From Bacteroides sp. (GTDB taxonomy: Bacteria > Bacteroidota > Bacteroidia > Bacteroidales > Muribaculaceae): 64,000 bases of DNA. Under the pieces are notes generated by a model. The model saw only the letters and a program-made list of their open reading frames with translations. It was not told where the DNA came from and made no database searches. The stretch spans positions 62,001 to 126,000 of the forward strand of contig JAAVCP010000013.1 of the NCBI GenBank assembly GCA_014802265.1, read 5' to 3'. Shown here in pieces: positions 10,567 through 19,120 of the stretch (position 1 is its first letter; every line of letters starts with the position of its first letter). The position numbers and the translations under genes are program-made.

Positions 10567-10631
10567 TAAGCCATATAAATAAAATAGATACGGTTTTCTG
10601 AAAACCGTATCTATTTTATTTATATGGCTTA
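10567..10631. terminator. Bidirectional terminator, 65-nt perfect palindrome
   Basis: taagccatataaataaaatagatacggttttc-t-gaaaaccgtatctattttatttatatggctta: 32-bp arms around a single central base, between convergent genes. Confidence 0.8.
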
Positions 10632-10635
10632 TTTT

Positions 10636-11349
10636 TTAAATTATTATTTTGACTGCTCCATAAATTAATATGAAGATAATAGTTAATAATCCTACTGCGA
10701 TAACAAAATTTGACGGTAAATAACTCACCATCTTTCCAGCAATAAAGCTTCTATTTAATTTCTCTTTATGAATGAACTGTCTGAGATGATAAGTTCTTGC
10801 CACTAAATTTCCTAAAAAATAGCAGATTCCTCCGGCAATAGCACCTATTGTCATTCCTACCACTATATCTCCAGGGTAATGTACACCCAAATAAATTCTG
10901 GAATAGCAATTAATCAGAGCCCAGAACATTATGAAAAGAAAATATTTCCATCTTTTAAATATCAATGAAGTAAAGGTGACCAATGCAAAAGTATTTGCTG
11001 CATGACATGATGGGAATCCATATTTCCCGCTCCTATAACCATCGACTATTATCACAAATTGCGAAAGTGGATTATCAGGATTAGATGGTCGCATCCTTTC
11101 AAAAAATGGTCGTATAACAGAAGCAGAAATCTGATCCGCTATAGTTACAGCTAAGGCTGTAAGAATCACTAATGTCAGAGCATTACGCCATGTATATGCT
11201 TTGCAATAGGCAAACAATAATGCTACATACATGGGAATCCAGATTAGCTTACTACTTGCCATTTTCATCACCAAATCCCAATATATGGTGTGATGAGAAT
11301 GTAACCATAAAAATACATCTGTGTCTAATGCTATCAGATAATCTATCAT
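10636..11349 (-). CDS. PAP2-family phosphatase, membrane
   Basis: FFERMRPSNP, YGFPSCHAANTFALVTF and SRIYLGVHYPGDIVVG are the PAP2 motifs. Confidence 0.88.
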   Translation of the reverse strand: MIDYLIALDTDVFLWLHSHHTIYWDLVMKMASSKLIWIPMYVALLFAYCKAYTWRNALTLVILTALAVTIADQISASVIRPFFERMRPSNPDNPLSQFVIIVDGYRSGKYGFPSCHAANTFALVTFTSLIFKRWKYFLFIMFWALINCYSRIYLGVHYPGDIVVGMTIGAIAGGICYFLGNLVARTYHLRQFIHKEKLNRSFIAGKMVSYLPSNFVIAVGLLTIIFILIYGAVKIII

Positions 11350-11510
11350 GTCTATTTAATGCTGTAATTAAATAAAAATTTATTGAAACTATATTCCTAT
11401 TTTTGCAAAAATAATAATTTTATTCTTTATGTAACGTGAAAACTTCTTAAAAAAATAAATCTTATGGAATGAAATTGAAGATAATTTATTTTTTTGATTA
11501 ACTTTGGAGA

Positions 11511-11567
11511 ATGGAAAAAATCATAATTATTGGCTGTCCCGGAGCTGGGAAAAGTACGGATGTATAG
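11511..11567 (+). pseudogene. Truncated P-loop NTPase (adenylate-kinase/topology-modulation-like) N-terminal stub
   Basis: 18-codon ORF MEKIIIIGCPGAGKSTDV*: a Walker A motif followed by an immediate stop; preceded by TAACTTTG (11499-11506) and followed by a hairpin at 11586-11614. Confidence 0.55.
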
Positions 11568-11585
11568 AAATCCCGGTTAAAAGGG

Positions 11586-11614
11586 AAAGAGTCCGGTACA
11601 ACACCGAACTCTTT
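11586..11614 (+). terminator. Terminator-like hairpin after the P-loop stub
   Basis: aaagagtccggt-acaac-accgaactcttt, 12-bp stem with one mismatch, followed by ct. Confidence 0.5.
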
Positions 11615-11704
11615 CTATAATCCGATAATGATGAGGTTTAACGCGTCCAAATTTTCTGGTCATCTCAAGATGATACAGCCTTTATGTATTCCCCTAAACT
11701 CTAT

Positions 11705-12076
11705 TTATCTAATTATAGCGCGACCTGCCCATACAAGAAGGACACCAAATATTACACTAAGGGCGAGATAAAGTGCAAAGGTTGCCCAGTCGCCTTTTGA
11801 ACCAAGTACCCACATATCATCCGCAAATGACGAGAAAGTTGTAAAGCCGCCACAGAAACCTGTAATGAGCAATACGTTTTCACTTGGTGTCATTACTTTT
11901 GCGTGTTCAAGAAGTCCAAAGAAAAGACCAATAATAAAGCAACCAATAATATTTACAAGGAAAGTTCCCATTGGAAATGCACCATGCCACATACCAGATG
12001 ACCATTTCCCTACCAGATAACGACCTGCGGTACCTACAAAACCACCGCAGCCAGCAATGATAATTTCTTTAAACAT
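11705..12076 (-). CDS. crcB: Fluoride efflux transporter CrcB/Fluc
   Basis: GGFVGTAGRYLVGKW...PMGTFLVNIIGCFIIGLFFG...LLITGFCGGFTTFSSFADD. Confidence 0.93.
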   Translation of the reverse strand: MFKEIIIAGCGGFVGTAGRYLVGKWSSGMWHGAFPMGTFLVNIIGCFIIGLFFGLLEHAKVMTPSENVLLITGFCGGFTTFSSFADDMWVLGSKGDWATFALYLALSVIFGVLLVWAGRAIIR

Positions 12077-12249
12077 AATAAGTGTGTTTTTATAATTAAG
12101 AATTTAAGTTGAATATATTTTATAATGTCTATTCATCATTATAAACATATCTTCATAAATATAGTTCATAATTTAAGATAATACCCTCTATTCCCAATAA
12201 AGTTAAAATACAATTCAGTTATTAAATAATTATATTATATTAAATAATA

Positions 12250-12304
12250 TTTCATTTAAGTTTTAGAGGAAACTTGAGTTTACTCCTCTAAAACTTAAAT
12301 GAAA
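12250..12304 (-). terminator. Hairpin terminator downstream of the ABC exporter genes
   Basis: tttcatttaagttttagagga / tcctctaaaacttaaatgaaa: 21-bp perfect arms, 13-nt loop. Confidence 0.7.
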
Positions 12305-12322
12305 ATCTTTTCCAAATAAATA

Positions 12323-13645
12323 TTACTTATATCTTGCCCAACGAATTAGATCCTTTATTGTAGGTTTCTTACCATACATAAATATGCCTACCCTATAAAT
12401 CTTGGCAGCAATCCATGTCATTCCTACAAAAGATGTATAAAGAATCAATAAAGATACCCATATCTGCCAAGAAGGAATATCAAACGGAATACGTGACAAC
12501 ATCACCATCGGTGAGGTAAATGGAATCATTGACAGCCAGAATGCAAGTGGAGAGTTGGGATCATTACCGATAGAAAGACCAAACACCATGGCAAGCAAAA
12601 TGGGAATCACGGCAAATGTCTGCAACTGTGATGCATCTTGAACATTATCAACTGAAGATCCAATGGCAGCAAAAATAGCAGCATAGAAAAGAAATCCTCC
12701 TATCAGAAAAAGAGTCAGATACATAAACAGATTAATGATATAGCCAACTGATGTAAACATAGCAGCAGCTCTAAGCATATCAGGATCAAATGCTGAGGTT
12801 GCCACGTCAAGATTTCCGCTATTCATCAAGGCAATTTCCTCTGTCATTCCTTCAGGCATGATAAGAGGCATTACGAATATACTGACAACACACATAAGAA
12901 TGCACCATAGAACAATCTGTATTACTGCAACCAACCCAACACCAATAATTTTACCCAACATCAGTTGTAGGGGTTTTACTGACGAAACAACCAATTCCAA
13001 TACTCTGTTATTCTTCTCCTCTATAATAGATGTCATTACCATCTGTCCATAAATGAGTAAGAACATATATAAGATGAAGGTCATTGCGAGTCCAAGCATA
13101 AAAGAAGTCATTGAAGAAGTGTCTTTCTCCGTACCATCATCAGTTATGCGAAGAGTTCTGATATTTGAATCCACACTGATTTCATCAAGAATCTCAGAGA
13201 TATTTTCAATATTATATTTCTGAAGACGTTTATCTTCAACTGCCTTGGAAATTGTGCTGTTAAGCATACCCTCAACCTGCATGGAACCGGATTCATGTGT
13301 ATATAACATTACATTTTGGGGATTTTCCTCTACATCTGAATTAACCAAAAGCACTGCGTCATAACGCTCATCGCTTAATGCAGAATCAAGAGGCACCTCT
13401 GTTGGCACAAGCGTTATGTAGTCTATATCCTTGGAATTCTTGACCAACTCCGGGAAGATAAAGCCACTTTCATCTATTACAGCCATCGTTTTATCAGAAG
13501 GCGAGGAAAACTCCATGATAAGTACTGGTGCGATAGAAAGGAGCACCATAAATATAGGAGTGAGAAGTGTGGTTAGAATAAAACTTTTTTTGACCACACG
13601 CTCGCGCACTTCACGCGAAATTATGATTCCTAAGTTAGAACTCAT
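12323..13645 (-). CDS. ABC transporter permease (NatB-like, ABC-2 type)
   Basis: MSSNLGIIISREVRERVVKKSFILTTLLTPIFMVLLSIAPV; TSIIEEKNNRVLELVVSSVKPLQLMLGKIIGVG. Confidence 0.88.
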   Translation of the reverse strand: MSSNLGIIISREVRERVVKKSFILTTLLTPIFMVLLSIAPVLIMEFSSPSDKTMAVIDESGFIFPELVKNSKDIDYITLVPTEVPLDSALSDERYDAVLLVNSDVEENPQNVMLYTHESGSMQVEGMLNSTISKAVEDKRLQKYNIENISEILDEISVDSNIRTLRITDDGTEKDTSSMTSFMLGLAMTFILYMFLLIYGQMVMTSIIEEKNNRVLELVVSSVKPLQLMLGKIIGVGLVAVIQIVLWCILMCVVSIFVMPLIMPEGMTEEIALMNSGNLDVATSAFDPDMLRAAAMFTSVGYIINLFMYLTLFLIGGFLFYAAIFAAIGSSVDNVQDASQLQTFAVIPILLAMVFGLSIGNDPNSPLAFWLSMIPFTSPMVMLSRIPFDIPSWQIWVSLLILYTSFVGMTWIAAKIYRVGIFMYGKKPTIKDLIRWARYK

Positions 13646-13688
13646 GTGTCAGTTTATAAAATAAATATTATTAAATTTTCAGATTTAG

Positions 13689-14645
13689 TCACTGTTCTGT
13701 TGAAGAAGGCATCGAATTTGATTGTTCCACTGTTTTTATGAATATCTCATTCATTGATGGCAGAGCACGATCAAAAGTAACAATGTCTACTGTATCATTG
13801 GCGAGAGCAATAAATTCATGCATCGCAACATCCTCTTTAAGCCTAAACTCTGCTTTAAAGATTGTACCGTTAGATGTAATCTCAGGAGTAGTCATGGAAT
13901 GGTTCACTATTCGGTCACCAAGTTTTTCGAGAAGTTTTTCAGGTTGTCCTTGAAATGCAAGCCGATAATGGTTACGTCCCATTTCACGTCGTATCTCTGC
14001 AACATTACCTGATAATATGTTATGGGAGCGGTTGATTAGGGTGAAATTATCACATAGGGCTTCTACACTTTCCATATTGTGTGTAGAGAATATAACAGTT
14101 GCGCCCTCGTCTCGCAAACGAAGAATCTCATTTTTGAGAAGTTCGGCATTTATTGGATCGAAACCAGAAAACGGTTCATCAAAAATAAGTAATTTTGGAC
14201 GATGAAGCACTGTAACAATAAATTGTACTTTTTGTGCCATACCTTTTGAAAGCTCCTCAACTTTTTTGTTCCACCAGTCAAGTATACCGAAACGTTCAAA
14301 CCACATTCTAAGTTGCACAAGAGCATCGCGAGTTTTGAGACCTTTTAGTTTTGCGAAAAAAAGAGCCTGATCTCCAACTTTCATCTTTTTATACAGTCCA
14401 CGTTCCTCTGGCAGATACCCAATGTTTACCACATCATTAGCAGTTAATGGATGACCGTCAAACAGCACCTGACCTTGGTCAGGTGCTGTGATATGATTAA
14501 TAATTCGGATGAGAGTAGTTTTCCCAGCTCCATTTGGACCCAGTAATCCATAGATGGAACCTTCTGGTATGTTGACACTAACATTATCAAGTGCAACATG
14601 ATTGGTAAAACGTTTAGTAATATTTTCTGCTTTTATTATATCCAT
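13689..14645 (-). CDS. ABC transporter ATP-binding protein (NatA-like)
   Basis: Walker A GLLGPNGAGKTTLIRI; LSKGMAQKVQFI signature; Walker B LLIFDEPFSGFDP. Confidence 0.93.
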   Translation of the reverse strand: MDIIKAENITKRFTNHVALDNVSVNIPEGSIYGLLGPNGAGKTTLIRIINHITAPDQGQVLFDGHPLTANDVVNIGYLPEERGLYKKMKVGDQALFFAKLKGLKTRDALVQLRMWFERFGILDWWNKKVEELSKGMAQKVQFIVTVLHRPKLLIFDEPFSGFDPINAELLKNEILRLRDEGATVIFSTHNMESVEALCDNFTLINRSHNILSGNVAEIRREMGRNHYRLAFQGQPEKLLEKLGDRIVNHSMTTPEITSNGTIFKAEFRLKEDVAMHEFIALANDTVDIVTFDRALPSMNEIFIKTVEQSNSMPSSTEQ

Positions 14646-14791
14646 ACTAATTTAATTATATAGTTATATTGCTGTCAATTCTTTATTTGACTACAAAATT
14701 AGCAAATAAGTTTCACATACCTAAGATAATTTATGTGTTTCGTGGCAATTTATTCCAACTATACGTGGTTAACAATTTCTCAATAAATTTC

Positions 14792-14809
14792 ATTGGCGAT
14801 TTCACAAGA
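14792..14809. repeat. 18-bp direct repeat, copy 1
   Basis: attggcgatttcacaaga, identical to 14978-14995. Confidence 0.7.
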
Positions 14810-14856
14810 TTCTCTTAGCAACCAATCAGAGAAAATTATTCCTTACGGGGTTAATA

Positions 14857-14949
14857 ATGAGAAAGTGGGTTGCTCTCCTTGCACTCTTGTTGGTATCGCC
14901 AAACACCTGGATATATGCACGGAAAAGCAGCCCACTATTTATGAGCTGA
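14857..14949 (+). pseudogene. Signal-peptide-like stub ORF (30 aa), probable 5' remnant of an exported protein
   Basis: MRKWVALLALLLVSPNTWIYARKSSPLFMS*: basic N-terminus plus hydrophobic core, then a stop. Lies between the two 18-bp direct repeats. Confidence 0.4.
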
Positions 14950-14977
14950 CTCCATGCCTTACATATCCTTAATGAAG

Positions 14978-14995
14978 ATTGGCGATTTCACAAGA
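14978..14995. repeat. 18-bp direct repeat, copy 2
   Basis: attggcgatttcacaaga, identical to 14792-14809. Confidence 0.7.
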
Positions 14996-15139
14996 GTAAA
15001 GGCACTTTCTCTTTCAAAAATATTATCTGTCAAAAGACCTTGCAAAGATAGTAATTTTATCTCATATCTTACATAAATATAATCTAATATATTAAAAACA
15101 GTCTGAATTTTTTTATATTGGACATTATTAGTTTACAAT

Positions 15140-15753
15140 TTATCCTGGATTAAGAGGAAATAATATTTTAATAGTCAGTCTCCCAGGCTCGTCTTTGTCT
15201 GTTATATTTATGGTAAGTTTGTAGGAGAATCGTCCATATTCATTTTAATGCTTTGAGTCACCATTATGCTTTCAAAACTATTATATTATACAGTGTCCGC
15301 AGTCACTAAGAATCTTTTAACCCTCACTTTTTTCATAGATATTAACGGAGTATATATAATCCTACATTTTGAGGAGTTCTCCGATTTAAAGAGCTTGAAT
15401 TACGAACTTATCACCACCTTCGGCAAGAAGTATATAACTACATAAAGTCAGGATACATTCGTAGCCTAGTATATTTTGGATTGAATCTTCTATAATTTCC
15501 CCTGAATATCTCTGAAAATGGTTCTTTATAACGATATAATCCTCCTACCCCTTATAGTCACACACAGCTAATTCTTCATCTTTTGTTTTCTCTACATAAA
15601 AAAATTCTCTTTTTTAAGGTACAAGTCCGAACTTTATACCGTCGCCTGTAACAGTGCCATCCGGTATTTGCCAGGCTTTCATTTGTGTTTCATGTAATTG
15701 GGCAGTCTCTTATGGAGCTGACTCACACGAATCGAATCAACATAAAGATTCAT
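15140..15753 (-). pseudogene. Decayed minus-strand gene of unknown family
   Basis: Protein-like stretches in the same direction broken by stops and frameshifts: MNLYVDSIRVSQLHKRLPNYMKH..., TQMKAWQIPDGTVTGDGIKFGLVP, KREFFYVEKTKDEELAVCDYKG, EDYIVIKNHFQRYSGEIIEDSIQNILGYECILTLCSYILLAEGGDKFVIQAL, NEYGRFSYKLTINITDKDEPGRLTIKILFPLNPG*. Promoter-like TACCTTTGCA (minus strand) at 15784-15793. Confidence 0.55.
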
Positions 15754-15783
15754 TTGATTGAAATATAGTGATCTTTGCGGATT

Positions 15784-15793
15784 TGCAAAGGTA
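15784..15793 (-). promoter_or_regulatory. Putative -7 promoter element for the decayed gene
   Basis: Minus-strand TACCTTTGCA matches TAnnTTTGc, about 30 nt upstream of the remnant ATG. Confidence 0.4.
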
Positions 15794-16063
15794 CAGGTAC
15801 ATATCTGATTTAACAGAATTACTACTATCGGAGTCTCGGTTAGATACATAATACTTTAGTTATGTTGAGCGACAGCAGTTATCATTATTCCACATAAAAT
15901 CAATGATTAATATTTGCCTTTTCATAAAATAGAGATTAAAAAGGTCTTATTATTGAGGTTATGAAGTTAAGAATTATTTATGAACTTCATCCTTATTTTA
16001 TTAAAATTCTTGGAAATTTATTTAAAGTTATTCATTTTATGAAAATTATACACTATATTTTTA

Positions 16064-16071
16064 TAATTTTG
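16064..16071 (+). promoter_or_regulatory. Putative -7 promoter element of the GH2 gene
   Basis: TAATTTTG matches TAnnTTTG, 23 nt before the ATG. Confidence 0.45.
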
Positions 16072-16093
16072 TAGGCAAATAATTTTTATATCT

Positions 16094-18514
16094 ATGAACC
16101 GTAGTTTTATTATAACAAGCATAATATCTATACTTCCTTTTTTGGAGAGTTCTGCTAAATCTGACAGTCGCATACTAATTGACCGTAACTGGGAATTTAT
16201 CAATGAAGACACTCTATCTCTTCTCTCTGATAAAAGTAACCATAAATGGCAACTCATTTCTCTTCCACACGATTGGAGCGTTCTTAATGATTTTAATATT
16301 AATGAATCATCAGGTAATGATGGCGGATATCTCCCAACCGGAAAAGGAATTTACAGAAAAACTATCAATATTCCTGATAATATGGTTGGGAAACCATGCG
16401 AAATCTACTTTGAAGGTATATATATGAATAGTGAGGTATTATGTAACGGATATTATGTTGGAGGTCATCCTTATGGCTATACCTCATTTAGGTGTGATCT
16501 TACCCCTTTCCTAAAAGCAGGAGACAACGATATAATGGTTAAGGTAGATAACTCAAAACAGAAAAATAGTCGCTGGTATTCCGGTTCTGGTATTTACCGT
16601 CACGTTTGGCTCGAGCCTCATGGGGAAATATATATAAAGCCTTGGAGTATGCAAATCACGACTCCTATTGTATCCTCAAAGAATGGAGTGGCAAGGATTG
16701 ATTTTAAACTTGTCAACGCCATGAAGAACAATAAAAAAGAGTCATTGAGGATTCCTATAGATCTCAATGTGAATGGACCCTTGGGATTATCAGAATCAAT
16801 CATAGATACAATTACTTTTCAGTCGGGTGAAACTATAAAATATTGCAGTTATGAGATTAACGTTGATACCCCAGCTCTTTGGAGCGTTGACAGTCCAACA
16901 CTTTATACTGCTCAAATTAATCTTACACTTCCCGATGGTAAAATTGAGACAGAATCGGACACATTTGGATTCAGGACTATAAAATATTCTGCTGAGGAAG
17001 GATTCAAACTTAATGATAAGTTTATGCTTATCAGCGGAGCATGTTTGCATCATGATAATGGTATTCTTGGGGCTGCCTCATACGACGATGCTGAGATACG
17101 CAAGGCTAAACTTATTAAAGATGCCGGATTCAACGCAGTGAGAACATCTCATAATCCCCCTGCTCCTGCATTTTTAGCTGCCTGCGACAGTATTGGTCTT
17201 CTTGTCATTGACGAAGCATTTGATGGTTGGAAGGTAGCTAAAAATCCATTTGACTATTCTATTTTGTATGATGAATGGTGGGATAAAGATATAGCATGCC
17301 TTGTTGAGCGTGATCGTAATCATCCATCAGTGATTTGCTGGAGTATCGGTAATGAGATTATTGAACGCAAATCTTCTGATGCTGTGAAAATAGCAGCTGA
17401 GTTGGCATCAAAGTGCCGTGAGTTTGACCTTACACGTCCTATTACATCCGCACTCGCCGCATGGGATTCTGATTGGGAAATTTATGATCCTCTTGCTTCC
17501 AAACATGATATTGTGGGCTATAACTATATGATTCATAAATCTGAATCTGATCATCAGAGAGTGCCTTCCAGAGTTATGTGGCAAACAGAATCATATCCAC
17601 GAGATGCCTTTCAAAATTGGGAAATGGTTAATGATAACAATTATATTATAGGTGATTTTGTTTGGACAGGAATTGATTACATTGGTGAATCTGGCATAGG
17701 GCGATATTATTATGAGGGCGAGCCAAATGGTGAACATTGGCATCGACCTCTTTGGCCATGGCATAATTCATATTGTGGAGACATTGATATAATTGGTCAG
17801 CGTAAGCCTATTTCACACTATCGTGAACTCCTCTATAATGCTAACCCTAAACTTTACATGGCTGTTCGTGAACCAAATGGATATTATGGTGAAATTAAAG
17901 AAACGATATGGGGAACATATCCGACACATGAGTCTTGGTCATGGCCTAGATATGAAAATAATCCTATTGTCGTAGAAATCATTTCTAATTATCCGGCAGT
18001 GGAACTATATAGTAATGGCAACTTAATTGGTAAGAAGGAAACTACTCGTAAAAATAAGTATAAGGCTGTGTTCGAACTTCCGTACCAACCCGGAGAGATA
18101 GTTGCTGTAGCCGTAGATGAAAGTGGTAATCAAATGGAGTCTCAGAAACTCACAACGGCGGGAAAACCGTATGCACTTCGCTTAGTGACAGACAAAGATA
18201 CAATTGATTTATCATCACAATCACTTGCTTACATCACTGTTGAAGTGATTGACAAGAATGGAATCGTTGTACCCAACTATCCTATAAAAGTTAAATTCTC
18301 GGTATCTGATGGTGCTGAGATTATTGCCACAGGTTCTAGAAATCCTAAAGATCCAGTTGGATATTATCATAGTGAACGTTTGACCGATTCGGGTAAAGCA
18401 CTCTGTATAATCAAATTAACTGGGGAAAAGCCAAATAATAATAAAAATATTGTGAATTTCACTGCGTCAGCCCCCGGAGTTAAATCTGCTACTCTTTCAC
18501 TATCAATCAAGTAA
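16094..18514 (+). CDS. Glycoside hydrolase family 2 (beta-galactosidase-like), exported
   Basis: Signal peptide, then LPHDWSVLNDF, GSGIYRHVWLEPHG, LISGACLHHDNGILGAA, VRTSHNPPAPAFLAACDSIGLLVIDEAFDGW, SIGNEI and the DFVWTGIDYIGE motif. Confidence 0.93.
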   Translation: MNRSFIITSIISILPFLESSAKSDSRILIDRNWEFINEDTLSLLSDKSNHKWQLISLPHDWSVLNDFNINESSGNDGGYLPTGKGIYRKTINIPDNMVGKPCEIYFEGIYMNSEVLCNGYYVGGHPYGYTSFRCDLTPFLKAGDNDIMVKVDNSKQKNSRWYSGSGIYRHVWLEPHGEIYIKPWSMQITTPIVSSKNGVARIDFKLVNAMKNNKKESLRIPIDLNVNGPLGLSESIIDTITFQSGETIKYCSYEINVDTPALWSVDSPTLYTAQINLTLPDGKIETESDTFGFRTIKYSAEEGFKLNDKFMLISGACLHHDNGILGAASYDDAEIRKAKLIKDAGFNAVRTSHNPPAPAFLAACDSIGLLVIDEAFDGWKVAKNPFDYSILYDEWWDKDIACLVERDRNHPSVICWSIGNEIIERKSSDAVKIAAELASKCREFDLTRPITSALAAWDSDWEIYDPLASKHDIVGYNYMIHKSESDHQRVPSRVMWQTESYPRDAFQNWEMVNDNNYIIGDFVWTGIDYIGESGIGRYYYEGEPNGEHWHRPLWPWHNSYCGDIDIIGQRKPISHYRELLYNANPKLYMAVREPNGYYGEIKETIWGTYPTHESWSWPRYENNPIVVEIISNYPAVELYSNGNLIGKKETTRKNKYKAVFELPYQPGEIVAVAVDESGNQMESQKLTTAGKPYALRLVTDKDTIDLSSQSLAYITVEVIDKNGIVVPNYPIKVKFSVSDGAEIIATGSRNPKDPVGYYHSERLTDSGKALCIIKLTGEKPNNNKNIVNFTASAPGVKSATLSLSIK

Positions 18515-18524
18515 TCTATCAAAT

Positions 18525-18574
18525 AATAAAAAGGGGGTACAGTTCACTTTGAAATGAGCTGCGCCCCCTTTATC
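18525..18574 (+). terminator. Terminator-like hairpin downstream of GH2
   Basis: aaaaagggggtacagttcactttgaaatgagctgcgcccccttt: complementary arms (imperfect), 3' T run. Confidence 0.6.
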
Positions 18575-18597
18575 ATAATTTTGCATATATCGCCCAG

Positions 18598-18668
18598 CCT
18601 ATATTATGCTTCCATCTTGCGTTCTGTAAGTGAATCCACGACTTCGCTTCATTTTTTTGTATATCCTC
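18598..18668 (-). repeat. Dispersed intergenic repeat, copy A
   Basis: atattatgcttccatcttgcgttctgtaagtgaatccacgacttcgcttcatttttttgtatatcctc aligns with copy B at 32580-32648; shared cores cttgcgttctgt, agtg and acttc/gcttcatttttttg. Confidence 0.65.
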
Positions 18669-18693
18669 TTTCATTTTATCTATCAATTATTTG

Positions 18694-19116
18694 CTATTTC
18701 TTTCTCGTTTTTTCAGCTCGGTTACGTCTGATTATGTCTACAAAAGATTTTGGAAGCCTTACGTTATAAAGATCGTATGCTCTATCAAAAAGTGGAGCAA
18801 TCTCCTCATCTTTAAAACCAGCTATTCCACATCCTATTCTCGTCACATAAAAAGTATTTTGATCCCATTCTGAGGCAAGATCAATGAAATCATCAACATA
18901 CGGCTTAATTGTCTCTACTCCTCCTTGCATTGTTGGGATAGCATATGATTGACCCTGTGGACCTACCCCATTACCCCACTCTGCTCCAAAATTATTATAT
19001 GCTATTCTTGCAGCTCCTCCTGCATGTCGACCCTGAAGATTAGAACCGAATACAAAGATATCATCCGGACCTAATTCTGTAATATGTTCCGGTGTGTATT
19101 TTAAATTATCTTCCAT
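18694..19116 (-). CDS. Macrodomain-like protein (phage-type A1S_2505-like family)
   Basis: FVFGSNLQGRHAGGAARIAYNNFGAEWGNGVGPQGQSYAIPTMQGG...FYVTRIGCGIAGFKDEEIAPLF. Confidence 0.7.
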   Translation of the reverse strand: MEDNLKYTPEHITELGPDDIFVFGSNLQGRHAGGAARIAYNNFGAEWGNGVGPQGQSYAIPTMQGGVETIKPYVDDFIDLASEWDQNTFYVTRIGCGIAGFKDEEIAPLFDRAYDLYNVRLPKSFVDIIRRNRAEKTRKK

Positions 19117-19120
19117 CTTA

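Noticed and set aside
12077-12249. Possible fluoride riboswitch upstream of crcB
   Set aside because: The leader is AT-rich and I see no conserved fluoride-riboswitch core.
14646-16093. Possible intact mobile element or defence gene in the 1.4-kb gap
   Set aside because: No long ORF, no terminal inverted repeats and no transposase core; only fragments and a short direct repeat.
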